A stretch of 64,000 nt of DNA from Vombatus ursinus (Eukaryota > Chordata > Mammalia > Diprotodontia > Vombatidae), in contig NW_020946557.1 of assembly GCF_900497805.2 (NCBI RefSeq), positions 1,489,532 through 1,553,531 on the forward strand, given 5' to 3'. Position numbers and translations under genes: made by a program. Below the pieces are notes generated by a model, which was given only the letters and a program-made list of their open reading frames with translations, ran no database searches and was not told the origin of the DNA. Below are positions 1 through 10,290 of the stretch, in pieces. Numbering within the stretch: position 1 is the stretch's first letter; every line of letters begins with the position of its first letter.

Positions 1-495
1 TAAAATTAAGAAAAACATCTTATGAAGTTACTCATTAATAATATAACCTTCAACACAGGATACCTCCTCCCTCCCTCTTAGTGCCTAAGTAACTTTTTCT
101 TAAATGAAAGCATGTAAAGACTGGATCTAATACACATCTCTAGGAGTCTTAGGTGGTGCCAAGAATAGTGAGATTGTTAAGAGTATGTGACATTTGAAAG
201 GAATTTGCAATTTGGATCATCAAAGTTAAGGAATGGACAGATTTGGGAAGGAGGTGTGACTTGGGCTTCTAGAGAAAGTGATTAGGAAAGCAAAAGCATA
301 TTCTGGAAGTCAATCCAGACCATTACTAAATACACATTTTATGTAGAGTACCTAGGGCTGTATAAAGGATACAACAGGAACATATGAATCTGTCCTCTAT
401 TCACTTGGACATACTCCACACATATTGTAACAATTTGAGAAACTCTATGTAAATGAATGAGAATTGACAATTCATATTAGGTCACTTACTCTGTA
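1..495. other. Unassigned AT-rich sequence
   Basis: No open frame, repeat family or regulatory motif is recognised. It looks like ordinary intergenic or intronic DNA. Confidence 0.5.
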
Positions 496-985
496 GTGAG
501 TGTTGTGGTACAGTGGAAAGAAGACTCAATTTGGAGTCAGAGGATTAGGTTTGAATTTTGATTCAGCTACTTACCACCTGTGTGATCTTGGGAAGGGGAA
601 AGGAAACAAGGATTTATGAAGAGTTTACTATGCCCCAGGTACTGTGCTAAGTGCTTTATAAATATTACATCATTTAATCCTCATAACATTCCTGGAAGGT
701 AGGTGCTATTATTATCCCTATTTTTCGGTTGAGGAAACTGAGGTAGCAGTTAAGTAACTTGCCCAGGGTCACAGCTAGTATGTGGCTGAGGCAGGATTTG
801 AACTCAAAACTTCCTGAACCAGGCACAGCAGTTCTATGCACAGAACCACCCACCTAACTGTCCAACCTAACTTGCATTGGGCAAATCACAACCTCTTTGG
901 ACTTCAGGTCATTATCTGTAAGGTGAGAGGATCTCAACATTTCTTTCCAGCTATAAATCTATGGTCCTATCAGCCTAAATAGTGA
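496..985 (+). mobile_element. MIR/THER-type CORE-SINE, split by another MIR
   Basis: The 5' half (about 496-592) has the tRNA-like head and core, ending at gtgtgatcttggga. The 3' half (about 870-985) resumes with gggcaaatcac and ends in the ttccagctataaatctatgg tail typical of these SINEs. The two halves are separated by an opposite-strand MIR, so this is the older of the two insertions. Confidence 0.75.
601..862 (-). mobile_element. MIR SINE nested inside an older MIR
   Basis: Near full-length antisense MIR. It runs through the L2-like tail (tactgtgctaagtgctttat), then gaggaaactgagg, then cttgcccagggtcacagcta. It interrupts the plus-strand SINE at 496-985 immediately after the core. Confidence 0.8.
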
Positions 986-1179
986 AGAAAAGAAGAATAA
1001 TGAAATTATCTGTCAGATATGGTTAGTCAAGAAGGCTCCCAAAGCAGGATTTATTTTCTGAACTTAAAAATTCAAATCCATGAAGATACTTTAAGGATTA
1101 TTTGTATTTTTCCTTTATATTTCCAGTTCTCAGAGTCACAATTTGCTATTTAAAAGGGACATATAATGTTACTGCTTTA
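986..1179. other. Unassigned sequence
   Basis: Short AT-rich stretch with no recognised feature. Confidence 0.4.
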
Positions 1180-2870
1180 TTTTATATTTGTATAGTACCT
1201 ATCATGAATGATTTTAAGCCAAATAACTCAATTGCTAGGGATTTCATGAATCACAATGCAAAAATATTAAATAAAATCCTGCCAAACAGACTACAGGGAT
1301 TTATCCAAGAAATTATTCCATCATGGCCAAGCTGAATTTTTATTAGGGATGCAAGGATAAATCAGTTTTAGGAAAAATTAATATAATCAGTAGTATTAAA
1401 ACCCAAAACATCATAAATCACATCATGCATCAATAATAGATGTAGAAAAAGCCTTTGACAAAGTACAATATCTATTTGTGCTAAAAAACCTACAGAGGGT
1501 AGGCAAAGAGGGATCTTTTAAAATATAGTAACAAGTATCTATTTAAAACCAAAAGCAGGCATTATTTGCAATGAGGATATACTAGAGGTTTTCCCAATAA
1601 ATATAGAAGCAAAGGATAAATGTCTGTTCTCCTGCTCTTATTTGATGTAGTTCTAAAAATAATAGCCATAGTAGTAAGACAAGAGAATGAAATTAAAGGT
1701 GTAAAGACAGGCAAAGAAGAAATATAACCATCCCTACTTGCTGATGACATGGTGGTTTCCTTAGATTTGAGAGAATAAACAAAGAAGCTAATTGAGACAA
1801 TTAATAGCTTCAGCATTAGAGCACTGGCCCTGGAGTTAGGAGGACCTGAGTTCAAATCCGGCCTCAGACACATAACACTCACTAGCTGTGTGACTTTGGG
1901 CAAGTCACTTGATCTCAATTGCCTCACCAAAAACAAAACAAAACAAAAAAAAAACCCAACAAAAACCAAAAGAAAAAACAAAAATAGCTTCAGCAAAGTT
2001 ATAGGCTACATTAAATTAATAACATTTCCATATAATAATAACAGGCTTTAAACGGTAAAAATACAAAGAGAAATTAATTCAAAATAACTATAAAATACAT
2101 AAAATATTTGAGAATCAATCTGTCAAAGTCCATCTGTATAGATTGAATTACAAAGTGCTTCTTAAAGAAATAAAGAACAATTTAAATAGCCATTCCTTGC
2201 AAATATAATAAAAATGACAACACTACCAAGGTAATTTACAGTTTTAATGCTGTACCAACCAAACAGATACCTTATAGAACTTGACAAAATAATAACAGAA
2301 CTCATTTGGGGAAACAAAATACCTAGACTATCAATGGAAGTAAGGGGAAAAAAAGCTAGGAAGAGGGATGAGGTAGCATTTCCATATCTCAAAGTATATT
2401 GTAATACATCAGCAATCAAAACCATTTCATTTTGGTTAAGAAAAGAGAGAGAGGCCAATCAATGGAACAGTGTAGACAAGAGAGGCTCAGAAATAAGGGA
2501 ACTCAATAACCCAGTGTTTGACAAACCTGAAAACATAAATAACTTAGGAAAGACCTGTATTTGATAAAAAAAGAAAAATTCTTAAAGAAACTGCAAGTAA
2601 TCTGGTATAAATTAGGCTTAGATGAGCACCTTGCAAAATATCTCATGATAAATTAAAAATGGCTATATATCCTGAATATTAAAGATTATAACACAGAGGA
2701 GAAACAAATCATCACAGTTATGGGTAGGAGATGTAGTCTTAACCAAATAAAGGATAGAGGCAAATGTTAAAGATAAAATAGATCATTTGGATTGCATGAA
2801 ATTGAAAAGCTTTGGCACAAAGAAAATTTAAGCATCTTAGTTAAGGACAGAGTCAATAGAATAGACTCTG
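1180..2870 (+). mobile_element. L1 LINE fragment, ORF2 reverse-transcriptase region
   Basis: Conceptual translation gives L1 ORF2 blocks in order: NHNAKILNKILPNRLQ near 1247-1310, DVEKAFDKVQ near 1439-1468, SLLADDMVVSL near 1732-1760 (the catalytic ADD box), and LDKIITELIWGNKIPRLS near 2280-2335. A later block contains LGLDEHLAKYL, near 2613-2645. Stop codons and frame changes lie between blocks, so it is dead. The 5' end of the element, ORF1, the endonuclease and the 3' UTR are absent. A SINE is nested at 1816-1982. Confidence 0.88.
1803..1995 (+). mobile_element. 5'-truncated tRNA-derived SINE (poly-A type) with perfect TSDs
   Basis: The SINE body spans 1816-1982, starting at ttagagcactgg and containing the B-box gttcaaatcc and the core tagctgtgtgac. 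It ends in an A-rich tail with scattered C. A perfect 13-bp target duplication (aatagcttcagca) lies at 1803-1815 and 1983-1995. It sits inside the L1, which dates the L1 as older. The poly-A tail and TSD length fit L1-driven retrotransposition. Confidence 0.9.
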
Positions 2871-3595
2871 TATAGGTTTTAATAAAGCTTTTTTGTCTCC
2901 CCAACCTCTAAACCAAGATTTTTTTCATTTCTGGCTTAGTGAAACCCATTCAAGTTAAATGACTTGCCTAAATGATAATAACAGTAGCATGGCAACTAGA
3001 ATAAGAGGGTTCAAGAACTCTATCCTTGGGATTTTGCTAAATTACTTACATCTGTTAATATTTCATTAGAAAAAAAAATGCTTATTCCAAAAAATATATG
3101 AGTGGGATGGGTTGGGGGGAGTAAGGGAACGACCCTTTTGAGAGAAGACCCAAGCTAACCCCTAAATAACTGTGGTTTGTAGAGTTAGAGACTAGAATAT
3201 TATCTGTTTTTTAAAGCTAGAAAATCTAGGAACAAAGAAGTGAAAGAAATAAGCTACTGAGGCAGAGACTGGTAGGAGGAGGAAACAGATAACCTTGATG
3301 AAGGTGACCATTCAAGTCCACAGTTGTTTAACATAATGCAAAGGTCTTGAAATGAGATTCTCTTGGCCACTGGTTGGATTGAGGATGGGTCACAAAGTCT
3401 CTACAATGACACCAGCTAAATTTGGTACGGTAATTGTTAATCCAGGACTTTTTTTGAATGGTATTGTCAGTACTGGGTGGCTCTTAGTATCTATCGGCAA
3501 AAGGATGGGGAAAGAAGACAGAATAGCATTATAATTTTTTTTTTAATGTTTTAACATTTCTCCTTTTTTATTTTTTTAATATGTTCATAATTTAT
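2871..3595. other. Unassigned sequence
   Basis: No repeat family recognised. T-rich runs lie at 3536-3585. A 60-codon open frame at 3352-3534 has no recognisable homology and is not called. Confidence 0.45.
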
Positions 3596-3599
3596 ATTT

Positions 3600-3815
3600 A
3601 TACAGGAATAGGCCCAGACCTCTGATTTCACTGGTATGAGGAACTTCCAGATGAGAAAACATCTTTTGCTCATGTAGTTATGAACCTTCACTGCAATTTA
3701 TTAGGAAGCTGCCCAGAGCAATGACAGTGACCAACCCAGGGTTACAAAGCCAGTATGAGTCAGAGACAGAATTTGAACTCAGGTCTTCCTGATGCTGAGT
3801 CTAGCTATTTATGTT
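3600..3815 (-). mobile_element. CORE-SINE subfamily with gatttcactgg end, copy 1
   Basis: It shares, in the same order, the blocks cctctgatttcactggtat, agatgagaaaacatc, gaatttgaactcaggtcttc with the copies at 5440-5660 and 11560-11790. The gaactcaggtcttcctga part is antisense CORE-SINE. I do not know the formal family name. Confidence 0.7.
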
Positions 3816-3829
3816 TACATTTACTTTTA

Positions 3830-4135
3830 TATATGTTTTACCAAATACTTTGCTCACAATAACTTCATGAGGTAGGTAGGAGCAAGCATCTTTACCACCA
3901 TTTTGTCAATTAGGAAACAGAGTCTCCAAGAGGTCGGTCTTACCCACCATCCCTTGGCTGATATGAATCCAGATCTCTACTCAACAATATAAACTCAAAT
4001 CTCAATACTGCCGCTAGTGGGTGTGTGTCTGAGGGGTAACTCAATGTCTCTGTTTCCTCATTTATAAAATGATAGATTTGAACTAGCTAGTGTTTAAGAT
4101 CATTCTGTTTCCAACAGTCTCTGATTCTAGGTGGG
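3830..4135. mobile_element. Two degenerate MIR fragments
   Basis: About 3835-3985 reads as antisense MIR (ttaggaaacagagtctcc). About 4030-4135 reads as sense MIR tail (ctctgtttcctcatttataaa, then tctctgattctag). Confidence 0.6.
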
Positions 4136-4139
4136 GTCC

Positions 4140-4735
4140 TCAACCCTGGACAGTTCAACCACTTTTGGCTATGAACCCTTTAGGAGCAGATGTGTAGTTC
4201 TCCAGAGTAACACTGAAACGGAGATCTTATGACCTTTTCTGTGGGAAGAATTATGCACAGACGCTGTTAGATTGTTACTGATACTACTTTCAGGTTCTGT
4301 AAGAGTGTCTGGGAATATTTCAGATGACATATCAAATGTAACAAATAGAAGAGAAATACGAGTTACTTTTGAAACTGTTGCCAGACTCAGAACTGTAGGC
4401 CAAAAAAGAAATGATGCCGGTTGAGACCACAAAAGGAAAGGAATTTAGAAATTAGTGTCTGTCCCCAGTTCACCCTTCTATTATTTAGCAATCAACTGAG
4501 TTCTATGGCACTGTCTCTGAAAGCAAGAGGTCATCTTGTCATGGAGTGTTAGAGAGGGAAAAAGGCTGATGAGGACATTTGGCTCGTTCCTCCCCAAGAG
4601 AGCACTTTGCTTGGTCAACTTTTAAGGGATGGTCTCAGACAAAGAGGTTTCCAATCGTTTCCCTGCAACGTGTTCAACTTTTAAAGATTTTCAAGATACA
4701 CAACAATTTGTATAGGCCATATAAAACCTGTCCTT
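4140..4735. other. Unassigned sequence
   Basis: Single-copy-looking DNA. An 87-codon minus frame at 4169-4432 has no recognisable similarity and no repeat support. Confidence 0.45.
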
Positions 4736-4739
4736 ATAA

Positions 4740-4850
4740 GCTGTGTGTGGGTCAGTGACTTTAATTCTTTAAGCCTCACCTGTAAACAGAAATAATAATA
4801 CCTCCCACTAACCTGTAGGGCTGTTGAAAGGATTAAGTCAGCATCTTAGA
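4740..4850 (+). mobile_element. MIR fragment
   Basis: It contains the MIR 3' core: gtgggtcagtgac, cctcacctgtaaa, cagggctgttg-like sequence and gattaagtcag. Confidence 0.6.
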
Positions 4851-4854
4851 ATTC

Positions 4855-5093
4855 TTAGCTGCCTTTACAACTCAACTCAACTCTCACCTCCTATGTGATG
4901 CCTTTCCTGCTTCCTCCAATTGCCTTGTATTTACTTTACATATATCTCATGTTTATTTATCTGTGAGCATGTTGTTGGCCATCGACAGACAGCTTGTTGA
5001 GGACAGGGACTGTTTCATTTTTTGCTTTTGTATCTTCAGAGCACAGTATGGTGCCTAACACATTGCAGATACTTAATAAAGGCCCCTTAATAA
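4855..5093 (+). mobile_element. L2/L3 LINE 3' end
   Basis: CR1-clade 3' tail: cttgttgaggacagggactg, then gcacagtatggtgcctaaca and an end in cttaataaaggcc. Only the last roughly 240 bp are present, as is usual for 5'-truncated L2/L3. Confidence 0.7.
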
Positions 5094-5096
5094 AGG

Positions 5097-5155
5097 TTCT
5101 TAGCAATCTGAGGATTGTACAGACTGTAATTCATATTTCACCTTGGTAGTTTCAG
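5097..5155 (+). repeat. 59-bp direct repeat, copy 1
   Basis: Identical over all 59 bases to 6425-6483. It begins ttcttagcaatctgagg and ends ttggtagtttcag. The flanks outside the 59 bases do not match. See the finding on the duplication. Confidence 0.95.
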
Positions 5156-5435
5156 AAATGAGATAGTTGATGTGAAAGTGCTTTTTAAACCAATGCACTA
5201 TTCTCTGTCAGATGAAGAGGTTGGCTCAGAGAATGTCTAAAGTCTTTTCTTTTTCTAAGATGCTATAACTTTTTGACTTTATAATGGAGACAGGTATTAG
5301 TAACATTTGGAGGCCTGATTTTATTTTTATTTTAAAATATTTTATCTTATCTTTTGTTTTATTATATTAATTATTGCTTTCTTAATGTATTCCTAACCTT
5401 AACCTTCCCAAATGATCTCTCTTGTAATTTTAAAC
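5156..5435. other. Unassigned AT-rich sequence
   Basis: No recognisable repeat. It is T/A-rich with simple runs around 5310-5400. Confidence 0.4.
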
Positions 5436-5437
5436 TG

Positions 5438-5662
5438 GGCCTCTGATTTCACTGGCATAGGTAACACTGAAGGAGGAAACTCTTTCTATAATCACAGGTC
5501 AGCACCTATTTTTCAATTTATTGTGTTAGAGATTTGCCTAAGACACCAAGAAAGAAATTGTGTCTTGTCTAGAATCATCCAACCAGTATGTACAGAGGTA
5601 ACCCTTGAAGCTATGTCTTCTTGACTTCAAGGCTAACCTTCTCTCCACTCCTCCATGTCTGC
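5438..5662 (-). mobile_element. CORE-SINE subfamily with gatttcactgg end, copy 2
   Basis: cctctgatttcactggcata at its left end matches the copies at 3600 and 11560, followed by a diverged antisense CORE region. Confidence 0.65.
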
Positions 5663-5859
5663 CTCTATCCTTTGTAACAATGATTAACCAAGAAAAGAGA
5701 CAAAATAAAACATCCAGCAAAACTGATCAACACAACAATATTGTTTGATAATATGTGCAGGATTCCACAGCCATGGTCACCCACTTTGAAGACATAATTT
5801 TACGGGGTTGGTAAGTGGACGTAGTTGATTTCCAATGAGATGTTCCTATGAGACAGTGA

Positions 5860-6000
5860 TTTGAATGTATATAGCACTTTAATCCCAATAACAATTTGAA
5901 GAACAAACATTATTATCTTCATTTTACAAATAATGCAGGCTCAGAGGTTATGTGACTTGGCCAATAGAAACAATAACTGGTTGATTAATATGGGGCCAAT
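5860..6000 (-). mobile_element. Degenerate MIR
   Basis: Antisense MIR signature: attatcttcattttacaaat, then ggctcagaggttatgtgact. Confidence 0.65.
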
Positions 6001-6424
6001 TTTCAGATAAGATATACAGGATGTTTGAGATGTATAATTTTGAGAAAACTCCTTGCATCAGTCTTCGGATTTGACTGGGTTTCTGGTTAGCATAACCTAG
6101 GTCCTTAGTTAAGGGTCTCTAAGCAACAGGTAGAGGTGGTCCAGCTTCCCAGCCATGCAGGCCTAGGTTTAAACAATACAACAATGTCTTCTCACAGTTC
6201 CCACAATTGAATAAAGTTTTCTCACAAAACAGAAATTGGACTAGACCCATAATTGAATAGAAAGGGAACTAAGCTAGTTCCAGAACTGAGTCTCACAAAA
6301 TGGAGTCAGTGTGGTTACCTCAATTCCCACTACCACTTGCTGCTCTAATCCCCTCAATTTCCTCAGCTCCCTTTATTATTTCAACCACAATCTTGTTTTT
6401 AATAATTTAACTAGGTACCAATAA
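6001..6424. other. Unassigned, possibly LTR-derived
   Basis: Not a SINE or LINE that I recognise. Its composition (polyadenylation-like aataaa at about 6210, a cacaaaatggagtc motif, pyrimidine-rich right half) is reminiscent of an old LTR, but I see no terminal TG...CA pair with a target duplication. Tentative. Confidence 0.25.
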
Positions 6425-6483
6425 TTCTTAGCAATCTGAGGATTGTACAGACTGTAATTCATATTTCACCTTGGTAGTTTCAG
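6425..6483 (+). repeat. 59-bp direct repeat, copy 2
   Basis: Perfect duplicate of 5097-5155, with 1,269 bp between the copies. Confidence 0.95.
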
Positions 6484-6836
6484 TAACACATGCTTAGACT
6501 TCAGATATGGTTGGGGAAGAAGGCAATTTGCCCCAAAGCACAATGCCATCAAGAATGGTTTCACCCTGGATGACTGCCAGCAACAATGGGTGAGCAGCAG
6601 CCCTTAATTCCTCTGAGACAGCTCCGACAAGAGCAATTTCAACAGTTCCTTGGTAACTGGCTCCCCAGTTGCTGCTTAACAGAAGGTTGAGGTGTTATCT
6701 GAACCTGCTTAGAATAGTGGGAAATGTCTCAAATTTTGGGGATTCTAGGGACCTGGAGATTTTTTTTTCATCAGGGAACAGGACAAACAGTGCAGAGTTG
6801 TGAAAAGACAGTGTGATCAGAGGATTTAAGGGACTC
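6484..6836. other. Unassigned sequence
   Basis: Apparently unique DNA. No feature recognised. Confidence 0.4.
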
Positions 6837-6837
6837 T

Positions 6838-7155
6838 CTCTCTCTCTGCTATTTACTATTCATGTAATCTTGGGGTCACTTTACCTCTGTAGTTCCCAGT
6901 TTCCTCACCAGTCAAATGACAGAGTTGGAGTAGATGGTTTCTAAGATCCTTTCTAGCTCAAATTTCAATAGCTTGGGAGAAAGCCTGGTGTAGTAGAAAG
7001 AGTATTAGAGCATCTAGGTTCAAATCTTGACTGTCCCTACCTTTGTGATTTTGGGCAAATCACTTAACCTCTCTAGGTCTCAGTTTCCTCATCTCTAAAA
7101 CAATGGAGTAAAACTAGATGACATCTACTGTCCCTTCTGGATCTAAAGCAAAGTC
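6838..7155 (+). mobile_element. Two tandem MIR/THER-type SINEs
   Basis: The first (about 6838-6972) and second (about 6980-7150) both read head-to-tail on the plus strand with the MIR core (cttaacctctctaggtctca, then gtttcctcatctctaaa) and the tail tagatg...ccttctggatctaaa. Confidence 0.8.
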
Positions 7156-7199
7156 TGAACAAGTAGGTAAGCTGTTACTTCTATTGTTAATAGAGTTAT

Positions 7200-7380
7200 T
7201 ATGCTAAGAACCATGCTGTTAGCTCAGAGTCTTGATAAAAATATAGAGATCAAAAGAACTTTCAAGAACATTGTACAAAGTAACCTCAATATTGTAATAA
7301 CGGTCGACTGTGAAAGACTTAGCTACTCTGATCAAGACAATGATCCAAGACAATTCCAAAGGACCCATGATGAAAAATGT

Positions 7381-7415
<35 letters not shown>

Positions 7416-7690
7416 TCTGATGATGAACTGAGTGCAGATTGAAGCATACTTTTTCACTTTACTTTTCTTGCTTTTTTGTGTGTATGTTTGTAACATGGCT
7501 AACATGGGATTATATTTTGCATAACTTCACAGGTATTATTGATACATTGTTTGCCTTCTCAATAGGTGGGGGAGTGGTGAGAGGGAAGGAGAAAATTTGG
7601 AACTCAAAATTTAAAAAAATGATTCCTAAAACTTAAAACTGTAATTGGGAAATATTTAATGAGAATAAAATAAAAAAAATAATAAAAAGT
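7200..7690 (+). mobile_element. L1 LINE 3' end (marsupial-type 3' UTR)
   Basis: It carries the marsupial L1 3' UTR blocks: gatccaagacaattccaaag, then catgatgaaaaatg, then gcagattgaagcatac, then tttggaactcaaaatttaaa, gtaattggga and an AATAAAAT signal followed by an A-rich tail. A (GA)n run at 7380-7412 replaces part of the consensus. This looks like a 5'-truncated insertion. Confidence 0.85.
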
Positions 7691-7694
7691 GAAC

Positions 7695-8225
7695 TTTTAC
7701 TATCCCAATTCAATCTCTTCTCTCCCATTATCAAAAAACAAAAGATAAACAACAATAATAAAACATAAACCAGAAAACCACATCAGGGATCAAAGAAAAA
7801 TGACTTTACTTGATTTGATGATAGACGTCCTACCTCTGTCTGGTGTTCTCTAAGTTAAGGCGGCTACCTGCTAGGAAAAAAAAAAGGTATAACTGGAAAA
7901 CACCTCCTGCAGTAGATAGGAAACAAGGTTACTTCCTTCCTGGGAGATCATTGCCGGAAAGTAGGGATAGTTGAGAGGGAGTAGCTAGTTCAATTTGTTT
8001 CTGATGATATATTATGAAACTCAACCAGGAGAATACTTAAGGGCTGGCCAAGTTCTTTTGTCTGGACTAGCTGAGTCTGGTATATTTTTGCCCTAATTTT
8101 GCTGTGGACACTCACTTTAATATCTTTGGTTCAGAGGAAAAGAAATAGGATACATTCTAGTACAGCAAACAGGATATAGTCATTATAACAGAATGATAAC
8201 AATTTAAAATAATCTTGAAATCTCT
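7695..8225. other. Unassigned sequence
   Basis: No repeat or gene recognised. A short A-run lies at about 7875-7886. Confidence 0.4.
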
Positions 8226-8229
8226 AACC

Positions 8230-8822
8230 TGGGAATATAATATAACCTCCATTTTACTTGGTGTAGTGGAAAAAAAAAAAGAATGGACTTGGAATTAGGA
8301 TAAGTGGGTCTGAGTCTTGCTATTCCATATACTAATTATGTAGCTGTGACAGGATGAGGGTTTCCCCCATTTTCCCCAAAACAAGGGAGTAGTTTTCCCT
8401 TAAAGCTATCCCAGGGATCTGACTGGAACCTGCTTTCCTTGACCAGGCTCCCTAGTCACCTAAAAGCATAAAAAGTTCCAGCTAAGGGGAGAAGAAATCT
8501 TTTCAACTTGGTGGATGTCTAAAGACCATACAACTCAACATACCTCACCCCCTACTGAAGAGACTTCTTTCTAAATGGAAATGAAGTGGGGAGTGGTGTG
8601 GTGGTGGTACATCTATAGAAGGTAAATGCCATTTTGTCCTTGTTGCAAAGTAAACCTTTTGTTAACTGTTTAATGATTAGAGTATGTCTCATTTCATCAC
8701 AACATTGAATCTGAACTAACAGGGTCTTGGCAGTAGGCTCACCCCTAACAGTAACCTTGGTAAACACACTTAATCTTTTGATCTTTAGTTTTTACATCTG
8801 CAAATGAGGAGAGAATACTTAC
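8230..8822 (+). mobile_element. MIR-type SINE split by a solo LTR
   Basis: The left part (8230-8344) ends in atactaattatgtagc. The right part (from 8751) resumes gtaaccttggtaaacacac and continues to catctgcaaatgagg. Removing the LTR restores the expected spacing of the SINE core. Confidence 0.75.
8345..8750. mobile_element. Solo LTR of an endogenous retrovirus-like element
   Basis: A 406-bp block bounded by TGTGACAGG and CCTAACA (canonical TG...CA), flanked by a 5-bp target duplication gtagc/gtaac differing at one base. It interrupts a MIR-type SINE. No internal retroviral region or second LTR is adjacent, so this is a solo LTR fossil. Family not determined. The mismatched TSD suggests it is not recent. 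Confidence 0.7.
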
Positions 8823-8824
8823 AG

Positions 8825-9062
8825 GATCATAGATTTTGAGGTGGAAGGGATCTTAGAAGGCCACCTAGTCTGACTCATTCATTTTTTCAACTGTGGGTCC
8901 TGAGTGAAAAAAGTTTAAGAAGCCTTGATATAGATGAGAAAACCAAGGCCCAAGAAGATAAAGAGACTTATCCAAGGTCACAAAGACAGTTTCACAGGCA
9001 CAATTTGAACCTCACTTCTCTGACTCTAGCTGAAATGTCCTTTCCAGTCTACCATGCTGTTT
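8825..9062 (-). mobile_element. MIR SINE (antisense), left part of duplicated block
   Basis: gatcatagattttgaggtgg, then agggatcttagaaggccacc, then tccaaggtcacaaagacagt form an antisense MIR. A roughly 45-bp extra piece at about 8885-8930 is absent from the paralogous copy near 10300. Confidence 0.75.
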
Positions 9063-9213
9063 CTTACTTGTGAGAGGTGGTGGAGCGTAGTGTATAAAGA
9101 GTAGGCTCACAGTCAGGAAGAACTGAATTCAAGTGTTGCCGTGGACATACATATACTGGCTTTCTGAACCTGGGCAAGTAAGTGGTGTGGTGGCTAGAGC
9201 ACTGGACCTGGAG
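8870..9213 (+). repeat. Local segmental duplication, copy A
   Basis: It matches 10291-10591 across an antisense MIR, a plus-strand CORE-SINE fragment and the first bases of a second SINE, including the same unusual junctions. By eye the right half is about 85 percent identical. Confidence 0.85.
9063..9180 (+). mobile_element. CORE-SINE fragment
   Basis: agtcaggaagaactgaattc, then ctgaacctgggcaagta are the head and core of a MAR/MIR-type SINE, cut off at its 3' side by the next SINE. Confidence 0.7.
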
Positions 9214-9428
9214 TTAGGAAGATCTGATTTTGAATCTTGCCTCAGTTATTTACTGGCTGTGTGATCTTGGGTAAGTCACTTAACTCTGCCTCAGTATCTT
9301 CATCTGTAAAATGAGCTGGAGAAGGAAATGGCAAACCACTCCAGTATCATTGCCAAGAAAACCCCAAATGGGATCACAAAGAGTTGGACACAATTGAAAA
9401 ACTATTGAACAATAACAATAACAACTGA
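9181..9428 (+). mobile_element. tRNA-derived CORE-SINE with CAA-type tail
   Basis: It runs from ggtggctagagcactggacc through tgtgtgatcttgggtaagtc, gaaggaaatggcaaaccact and gccaagaaaaccccaaatgg to aactattgaacaataacaa. The (AAC)n-like end suggests RTE-type mobilisation. Confidence 0.88.
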
Positions 9429-9484
9429 AACGTTGTGTGTGCCTTGTGCCTCTGTGGATCTGCTGTTTGGTAGATTTTTCCCCA

Positions 9485-9650
9485 TAAGAGTGAATGAATG
9501 AAAAAGCATTTATCAAGTGCTTATTATGTGCAAAGTACTGGGCTAATTGCTGGGGATACAAATAGAAATGTAAGACATCTCTGTTTTAATGAGCTCACTT
9601 TTTGATGGGGCAGACAGTATGTGCAGAAGGTTACAGCTACAAGTCAGATG
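9485..9650 (-). mobile_element. L2 3' end (antisense)
   Basis: gcatttatcaagtgcttatt, then tgctggggatacaaatagaa, then gagctcac are the reverse complement of the L2 3' tail. Confidence 0.75.
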
Positions 9651-10262
9651 GAAAAGTCCCATGATCCTTAGGATGCAGTGGTGAAACAGATGGTAATGTG
9701 TCATCTTTGATGTCATTTCTATTGATAGAAGTGAGACCAGTGGTCTCATTTTGAGGTTCTTAGCTTCAAAGTCTTGGATTGTCTCCTCTGGGGTCAGAGG
9801 ACAGACAGTGGCCGAGGAGAAGTGGTGGTGCTGGTGGTTTGTCTTTCCTGGCATAGGCTATCTTCTGTCTCTCCCTCAGGGTGCTTTGACTCATATCTAT
9901 ATAGCAAATTACCATATGGATCTATGCTGATGGTATCTAGAGGCCATGGACCAAGAACATTTGCTTTCCCACTCTTAAACTTTAGAGTAATTCTGGACAT
10001 AGAAGTTTTCATAGGGATGCAACTGTGTCCTTGATTGAGCTCAGGAGATCTGTTCTGGCCCAGTCTTTCAAATTACCTCAGAAATTCAAAAGTGTCTGAT
10101 GAAGTACCTCATGTCAAAGAAAAGTCTTGCATTCTAAAGAACAGCTGTTTAAAATATACACTCCCTAAACTTTTACTTCCTCCCAAGCTGTAGCAAGAAG
10201 GAGGTGTGTAACAAGTTAGCTGGCTTTCTAACCTCTCCTCCATGTTTTTTCAATATCTGGTT
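9651..10262. other. Unassigned sequence with frames open on both strands
   Basis: The 9774-10034 plus frame (86 codons) and 9794-10012 minus frame (72 codons) overlap. Neither resembles a family I know, and codon-level evidence for a gene is lacking. Possibly a diverged retrocopy or chance. Confidence 0.3.
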
Positions 10263-10290
10263 TCTAGAATATCCAGGCCAATTGGATAGC

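Noticed and set aside
1562-1996. 144-codon minus frame
   Set aside because: Antisense of an L1 and the A-rich SINE tail.
6001-6424. LTR-like composition
   Set aside because: No terminal TG...CA pair with target duplication could be found, so not called as an LTR.
5097-6483. Direct repeats as a pair of LTRs
   Set aside because: 59 bp is too short, and the enclosed DNA is SINE-bearing host sequence without retroviral parts.
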